Below, piece by piece: positions 57,390 to 64,000 of a stretch of DNA of 64,000 nt. The DNA comes from Cristatella mucedo. Its lineage: Eukaryota; Bryozoa; Phylactolaemata; Cristatellidae. The notes under the pieces are model-generated. The model had not been told where the DNA came from. It made no database searches and saw nothing but the letters and a program-made list of their open reading frames with translations. The stretch covers positions 8,094,001 through 8,158,000 of the forward strand of contig WPIO01000005.1 in the NCBI GenBank assembly GCA_009760855.2. The letters run 5' to 3'. The position numbers and the translations under genes are program-made. Within the stretch, counting starts at the first letter, position 1. Each line of letters starts with the position of its first letter.

Positions 57390-58440
57390 GTAAATATCGC
57401 CACAAATCCTCTTCTAGGAGCACGTTACAAAAAATGACGATGCTATAACATTCATCGTACATTACTGAATCATCCTGGTTGGCGTAGCCAGCAAGATGGG
57501 TCGATGCATCCATACCATTGATAGATACGAGAATCCAGTCTTCTACGAGAGCTTCGTTGGGCCGCGCAGCCGCGGTTATATAGCGTTGGCTAGTCTAAGC
57601 CGACGAGTATTGGTTGCTTATGATCATGTGACTTATTTACGAGCTTAACTCGGTCGGAGTGCCGTTGCAGTTAACGCTACCTAGGCGGCTCTCCGTGTTA
57701 CCACTAAGGCAGTACTTTATTATAAGCTAACATTGACAGCCTACCCGCATGTGCACCCTATGCAGCCGCTACACCGTCCAGCTCAACCAACCTTCCCGAT
57801 CGGCGGCCAGGCAGTTAATGGCATCCGACACGTCACCCATGCCTGCTAGCAATCCTATTGGATAGTACGATCACGTGAATAACAAAGAGTATGGCTCAGA
57901 AATTAGCGTCTTTTATTTCAAATTAATTTAATGTCTTCCTTGAGCCATCTATTCTTCACAGGTGTCTTTGCGTTTTGGGTCTGAGTCTGTGACTACGACC
58001 CCACCCACGTGACTAAGCTCCACCCACTTGGTGCGGCCCGCGCTCCATGCTGACCGCCGCCGTGCTCAGTATTCGAAACGAGGGTCCGCTATATCTCAAA
58101 CGCTTATCGATAGCTGAAGGTCGGAGCCTTATAGCAGTGTGACTAAATACCTGAAAACCTTCTTATGAGCGGTAAAATTTGCTGGAGCCAGTGGGCCTTC
58201 GTAAGAATGAGCGACTAGCTACCTCCTTACGCGACCGGCTTCCTTGATAACAGCACGATACGAAAATACACATTTGGCCTGCAACAAATTGGTGTGCGCA
58301 TTGATTCGGAGCAATTCCTTTGTCAGAAGCTTGTCCTTCTTCCAAAGCTTTTGATAATGCGCTCGCTGTATTGCATGGTTGCCTCTTAAATTCACGTGCA
58401 GCCAGTCTAGCTTAGTCGGTTGTATGTAATAGTAATAATA
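57390..58440. other. No gene seen upstream of BET
   Basis: GC-rich and CpG-containing up to about 57400, then ordinary sequence. No exon that could follow the candidate at 57354 was found. Confidence 0.4.
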
Positions 58441-58605
58441 ACAAAAATGATGATAGTATTACATTTTTATAGCACCCTCAGAGAACTTGCTTTTTCTAGG
58501 CAATTTACCTATGCTGCAAAATAAGCACGATGACATGGTTAGTGGTAGCAAGCTCAATGACAACAGGCATATGTTCGACGCTTGTTAAGGGTTCCCGCTA
58601 AGATA
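58440..58605 (-). mobile_element. LINE A 3' tail
   Basis: TAATAATAACAAAAATG, ATAGCACCCTCAGAGAACTT, TGCTGCAAAATAAGC and GGTTAGTGGTAGCAAGCTCA are the tail and UTR in reverse complement. Confidence 0.75.
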
Positions 58606-59015
58606 CTCGGCGAAATGAATCCGTGATACTTTACCGCATAAATCCTTAAAAATAAGTCGATATTTCTAACAAAGAATTTATTATTTTTTCCTGGTTGCGT
58701 TAAACCACGGGGCTACGCTGTGTTGGACTGACACGATGGTGTTAAGGTGCCAGTCATCTGCCGTTGCTTCCTTAAAATTACGTTTTGCAAAAGACGGATT
58801 TCTAAAGAGGAGGTACACAAATCTGTCCATGGGCTTGATTTTTATTGAATTAATTTGACAGACCGTGTACCACACACAGGCCCAAGGCTAACTTTTCGAG
58901 TCGTCTATCTCGATGTTTGCAGCAGACTCGGATTGCTATTTTGAAGAATCCTATGCTGTCAAGGCATTCTTCAATAAATGCTGAGGGCCAGCCGGACTTG
59001 ATTTGATCACAGTTA

Positions 59016-59120
59016 GTAATAATAAAAATAATAACGAATTTTTACAGCGTCTTCAGATAACTTTAGCTCTTTCTAGGCACTTTACATATGCTGTAAAGGA
59101 AGCGTGTCAATAAAGGTGCT
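59016..59120 (-). mobile_element. LINE A 3' tail
   Basis: TAATAATAAAAATAATAACG, TCTTTCTAGGCACTTTACAT and ATGCTGTAAAGGAAGC match the reverse-complement tail. Confidence 0.75.
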
Positions 59121-59439
59121 AATATAGCTCTATTGACTGTCTTTGCTATGTCTGACGGTCTGCTTGGGGACCACAACAACTGAAGTCGCACGGCCTTGCC
59201 TAATTTTCTTTTCAAATATATATCCAATGACTGCAGTCAGTTAATTGAATTTTGACGATCTTATGCTTACTAGCAAACGAAGGTGGCCTTCCAGAGTCCG
59301 GGACCGGGATTCCCTCGAGATCTGTCTTCGGAAACAATTTTATACAGATTAGGAATGATCTGATCACATGACATTGTTAACCTTGAACTTTACTATACTA
59401 ATTGAGATACGGATGGTTTTAAAACCCTCGATGCTGGAC

Positions 59440-59682
59440 ACAAAGCAAATAAGTATAAGGATATCCTGTAGCTTAAAACGCACCTGTTTGTTGCAGCGTT
59501 TGGTGGGTCTTTGTGATTTGTCCATCGTGTGCCTATACCTGCTACACTGCCTGCCGCTCGCGGATGTTACCACCGATCATGTAGTAATAGTTTGTATACA
59601 GCATCTTTAAAGTGCCCAGAAAGAGATTCAGTTATCTGAGGGTCTTATACAATTGTATTATTATTATTATTATTAGTTGCTT
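59440..59682 (+). mobile_element. LINE A 3' UTR and tail
   Basis: AACGCACCTGTTTGTTGCAG, TGGTGGGTCTTTGTGATTTG, GGATGTTACCACCGATCATG and AAAGTGCCCAGAAAGAGATT then ATT repeats. Closest in UTR to the copy at 527-1160. Confidence 0.8.
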
Positions 59683-59689
59683 GAATTTT

Positions 59690-61620
59690 CACGTCATGAG
59701 ACCTCTCAAATCTCACTATCAGAATCTATTCTAATTTTAAATGAATCAGTAATTGTCTGTCCTCTTTTAAAAGTATATATTCTACTGAGATGGAATTTGT
59801 AGTGCATTTCTCTGTGGCTATGACACAATTGCAAGCATGTGTTTTCGTGCTCTGGTGTCCACTAAAGCCTTATACAAAGAGATTTTCATTGGCTTCAAGC
59901 AAAGGCATAGCCTTATTTGGCATACATAGAAAGGGCGCTGTGCTTATTTTGATCTACTACTGGAGCCATAGTTCAAGCTTTTTCCTTCATCCATGACTTG
60001 GGGAGATTCTCACTTTCTCTAGTTACTCCTCTTGGTCGTCTTTCAGTTTATAGTCACAAACCTTGTGATATTCCATTCTCAGTCATCCAAGATGGTGAAG
60101 GGAGCCGTTCAATTTCTTTTCTAATCTATTAGCGTCCATCCCACATCTGATACTCACTGGTAGCTCTTTGGATATTTTTTGATAGATGCCCTGACATTTG
60201 AAGCGAGCCAAAAGTCTACCCGTTCTTCACACTATCGGTTTCTCACATGTGAATCATGCTTAATGCACGATTCGTGCAATTTCGCATGCTGTATCACTTA
60301 TCGGTTTATATGAGTATGCTTAATTTCTGGCCTACTTGACTTGTTCGGTGAATGAAAATCTCTTAAGCCTTGTATTCGCACGACTCATCTGTCGTCGGCG
60401 CCCTTCTCGAAAAATCCTGCAGCGAGTGAATCTGCAGGAAAGATGGGTCTTAGATTGCAGGCTTTACTCTCCGGTAACGTAAAAGGATGGTAAATGTCGG
60501 CTAATTCAGCAGCCTCACTTGCAGTCTTCGGATGAAGAGAATACAGCTAAGTTTATATTTTTAAATTGTACTTGACCAAATCGTCCAAATTTATCCAATG
60601 GTCGTGATGTTGTCTAATGGTAAGGGCCGAATTTCTCGATAATCTTGCTTGCTGACAGGATGGTCATAAAATGATGGAATATAGAAGCTTAGCTCAACAG
60701 GCAGGTAGTACATAGTAGCCACAACCCATAGACATGAGCAACACTAGTTTCGATGGTTAAAAAGACCCAGGGGCGAAATAAAATAATACCTAACTTCATA
60801 GCGATACTGGTGGGCTGCGATTCTTTTAGCAGACGGTGCTTTTATATTGGCGGATTTCAGACAATACAGTAATAAGTTAAGATAAATATAAATAAATATA
60901 AAAAATTAAATTAAAATAATACAACCTTACTCACTGAAGAATATTCAGTAATGTGCTCCCAAAATTTAGACTGGCATTCCAAGTAAAGCTACATATTGTA
61001 CATTAACAACCTGTACCCTTGCACAGTCGCACAGCCCCCTTAGACGTAATAGCTGCACAGCATGACTTTTACAAATGTAAAGCGATAACGTAGACTCTGT
61101 CTCTAATAGACAAGCGATGCATGCCCTCGGCAATGTTAGCACGACTATGAATACATCACGGACAGCCCAGCGGGTTTTAAAGCACTAGTGCAATATTGGC
61201 AATGGTGACAGTTGGTACGCCCTATTGCAACAATTGCTAATGCAACATAGAGATAAGGGTTTTACCTTGTCATCCAGAAGGCTGAGACTTATCTCCAGTT
61301 AGAAAGTATCCCAATAGAGGCGGAATTGCAAAGATAGTATCTTGCTTCAGCTCGGTCGAACGTCAAGCTCGTGCACATATGCTAAGAGATGTGAAAAATC
61401 CCAAGATACCTAAGGGATTTAATAATAAAATCGCCCAATCTTTATTCATAATAATGTACTTGATAATTCATGACCTATTTTTCTCAATTTATTGGTTATG
61501 CGATAATCGGACCCTGTAACTAACCTGAAATACAGCGAGACTATTCATATTAATACATTTATAAATAAGCCTTTCTAATAAGATATCTTTGATGTCAACA
61601 GCTAACAGTCATATACTGAG
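59690..61620. other. AT-rich intergenic DNA, nothing recognised
   Basis: No open frame over 70 codons with a motif, and no repeat family was identified. Confidence 0.4.
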
Positions 61621-61624
61621 CCTT

Positions 61625-62000
61625 TGAGGTATGGGGTAGGCCAGGGATTTGTTCTACATCTACTGTTTTCGTAAATTTATATTTGTTGTCTTGCCGACCT
61701 GATCGGTGGGCTGAATTTAGGCTTTAATTTCTGTGACAATAATACGCTATCTTTTAATCTTTCCGTGCCTAACAGCATCTTCAAGTCCTCATCTTCCACA
61801 CCCTGACTGTGCAATAGCAAGCCCGGAGTTGGTGCAAAACTCGGCAGCTATGCTTGTCTATGGGGAACATTGTGAGAAACCTACACTGGTTCCCCAACTA
61901 GCAGGGTATCGACTTCAGGATATTCCCACTAACTTTTATGTTCAGTCATTCTCTTGCTCCGCCTTGCCTTTCTGCAGTATTTAGTCTCCATGCTTCAGTC
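61625..62000 (+). mobile_element. LINE A, strongly decayed fragment
   Basis: Traces of the RT core (FGMG..QGFVL, GLNLGFNFCDNNT) and of the thumb (PELVQNSAAMLVYGEH, VPQLAGYRLQDI) remain with frameshifts and an internal deletion. Confidence 0.55.
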
Positions 62001-62019
62001 TGATCTAATTTCGATTCTG

Positions 62020-64000
62020 TGTGCAAGAAATTAACCTTTCCTCATTATGGGCGATTTCAACGTTCATTTTGATAACTTATCTGACGCCTTCAGCACTGAA
62101 TTTCGTGCATTGACTGACTCATTATCTCTCGTGGCTCATGTGCATGGCCCTACTCACATCAAGGGTCACACACTCAACCAAATGTTTTCATGCAACTGCA
62201 CTTTGTCATCACCCATTAATACCAAATCCTGCTTATCTAACCATTTGCAAATCTCATTCAGTCTACAATGTGTGCTCTCCTCCACCTCATCTAAGATCAC
62301 CTCTCAATCGCGAAAGCCTCAAGACCCTTGACACTGTCCGTGCGAGAATATCTGCCTTGCAGCTTCTGCTCAATCCCCCTTCCGACCTGTCATCGTTGGT
62401 AGATTGCTAAAACACGGCACCAGCTGACATGCTCGACGGGTTTGCACCTCTGACTAAGCACTCTGTGCACGCTCGCCCAGGCGGCCTCTGGTTTACTACA
62501 TACATTAAACTAGCTAGGTCTACTAAGCACAAGCCTGAAAAAGCATACAAAAGATCATCACTGACTATCTATCGACAAGCATAGGAGGACAACTGTAGAT
62601 CGTTCCAATCGATTCTAGCGAAGGCCAAGTATATCAAACATTGTTGAATCCCAGATGCACAATCCAAAAAACCTGATGCGGACGATCAACCATCTCCTTA
62701 ACTGCTCCCAGGTTAGCTCCTTACCAAATGATCCCTGTGATGATCTAGTGGATCGCTTCTCTAACTTCTTTGTCAAGAAGATACACCAGATCAGAGAGTC
62801 CATCCCTAAGATGGCAGCATCCCCTTGGAATGCTGTCCCTCAATTCCATGTACCAGCTCAATGTTAACATTGAAGCAGGTCACCAGTGATCTCGTCCTGA
62901 AGTTCATATCCCATTCAAAGAAGACAACTAGTCCTTTGGACCCTCATCCACTGTCCTGCTTCTACGATGCATTGATGTGCTGCTGCCATGCATAAATAAC
63001 ATTCTAAATAGTCATTAGCCGCAGGTCATGTCCCAGCACTTTTCAAAAAGCTTGTAGTTAGGCTACTACTCAAGAAAGCAATACTAGACCAAGAGAACTT
63101 GAGCAACTTCCGCCCAGTCTCCCTTCAAGCATTCCTATGAAAGACACTGGAACGAGTCGTGGCAGACCAGCTGAACTCATATCTTGAAACTTCAAACCTT
63201 GCTAGTAAGTTCCAGTCTGGCTTTAGAGCTAATCACACCACAGAGTCAGCACTGCATCAGGTGTACAACGACCTACTTTGGAATGCAGACATAGGTAGAG
63301 TATCTTTGCTTGTTTTGCTCGATCTTTCGGCAGCTTTTGATACTATCGACCACCAAATCCTTCTGGAGTGCCTCTCATCTCGCCTGGGCATCACTGGCAC
63401 TGCATTCCAATGGTTCAAGTCATATCTCAGTGAGAGACTCCATAATGTTGATGTGAATGGACAAATATAATCTGTAGAACCCCTGAAATGTAGGGTATGT
63501 CAGGGCTCTGTGCTTGGTCCAGTTCTTTTCACGGTTTATACTTTCCCTCTTGCCGATGCCAAGCACAATCTAGGCTTTCACTTTTATGCGGATGACATTC
63601 AGTTGTATCTTTGCTTTGATCCCTCCCAGCATTTGAGCACATCAAATTTTCTCAACTCCCTTGCTGCACGTAATGATGACATCCACACATTGATAGCAGC
63701 AAATTTTCTTAAATTGAATGGCGATAAAACCAAACCTACTAATTATGAATAAATCAAGTGTGATTCAGAAATTGGAAAGGCTAACGCTCAAAATCGGCTC
63801 ATGCAGCATATCTACTGTTGAAGCTGCACGAAATCTAGATGTCATGTTCCAAAATGACCTTTAGTTAGACGATCACTTTAGCTCCACAGTCAAGTCTACC
63901 CTACTTTCAGCTACATAGCATTGCTAAAATTCGGGCTTGTTTAGACAGGGATAAAAATCCAAGTTGGACCATGCATTTGTGACATCCCGTCTTGTCTGCT
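62020..64000 (+). mobile_element. LINE A, longest copy: endonuclease end plus RT, leaving the window
   Basis: MGDFNVHFDNLSDAFSTEF and AHVHGPTHIKGHTLNQMF are the end of the apurinic-type endonuclease. After a degraded linker come RT motifs: [68 protein letters not shown] and [12 protein letters not shown] (YADD intact). Stops and frameshifts (for example near 63468 and 63752) break the frame. It continues past 64000. Confidence 0.92.

Noticed and set aside
58681-58875. Minus-strand 64-codon frame
   Set aside because: No motif, no splice or poly(A) support, and AT-rich surroundings.

Overview
The window is animal nuclear DNA. Its genes are split by GT-AG introns, the gene families are metazoan, and the space between exons is filled with microsatellites, tRNA-derived SINEs and 5'-truncated L2/CR1-type LINEs ending in ATT repeats. 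A single long BET gene with the P-TEFb-type C-terminus and an MVB12 gene with both MABP and UMA domains fit an invertebrate animal, but I cannot name the phylum. There are no operons, phage, CRISPR or bacterial features.

Layout. At the left edge on the minus strand lies the first coding exon of a mitochondrial release factor 1-like gene (MTRF1L, 2102-2841); the rest runs off the window or sits in exons I cannot see. At 8840-9271 (+) is an apparently intronless 143-codon gene of unknown function with its own poly(A) signal. From 16392 to 31511 (+) I assembled a complete nine-exon gene for the ESCRT-I subunit MVB12; every splice phase closes and it encodes 314 residues. From 56581 down to 45971 (-) I assembled a complete sixteen-exon BET bromodomain gene (BRD4/fs(1)h type), 1148 residues, with BD1, BD2, ET domain, serine-rich segment, coiled coil and C-terminal motif. 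At about 43945-44022 (-) is a U2 snRNA-like sequence with the branch-site-pairing region intact.

The rest is repeats. One L2-like LINE family (A) has roughly twenty fragments. A second family (B) ends in a TACAT-type tail. Two tRNA-derived SINE families are present: SINE A shares its 3' tail with LINE A, which implies a LINE-SINE partnership, while SINE B has a different body and tail. There is also a small inverted-repeat (MITE-like) element near 43.4-43.6 kb. The most intact retrotransposon copies are at 40.0-41.3 kb (intact YADD) and 62.0-64.0 kb (endonuclease remnant plus reverse transcriptase, leaving the window); all are broken by stops or frameshifts.

The genes are not functionally linked: mitochondrial translation termination, ESCRT-I endosomal sorting and acetyl-histone reading at transcribed genes. 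I found no convincing undescribed multi-gene system. The observations most worth following are the SINE/LINE tail sharing with a long-tailed intermediate, the U2-like locus, the orphan 143-residue gene, several perfect palindromes or hairpins, and the heavy polypurine and GT repeat load of the MVB12 introns.
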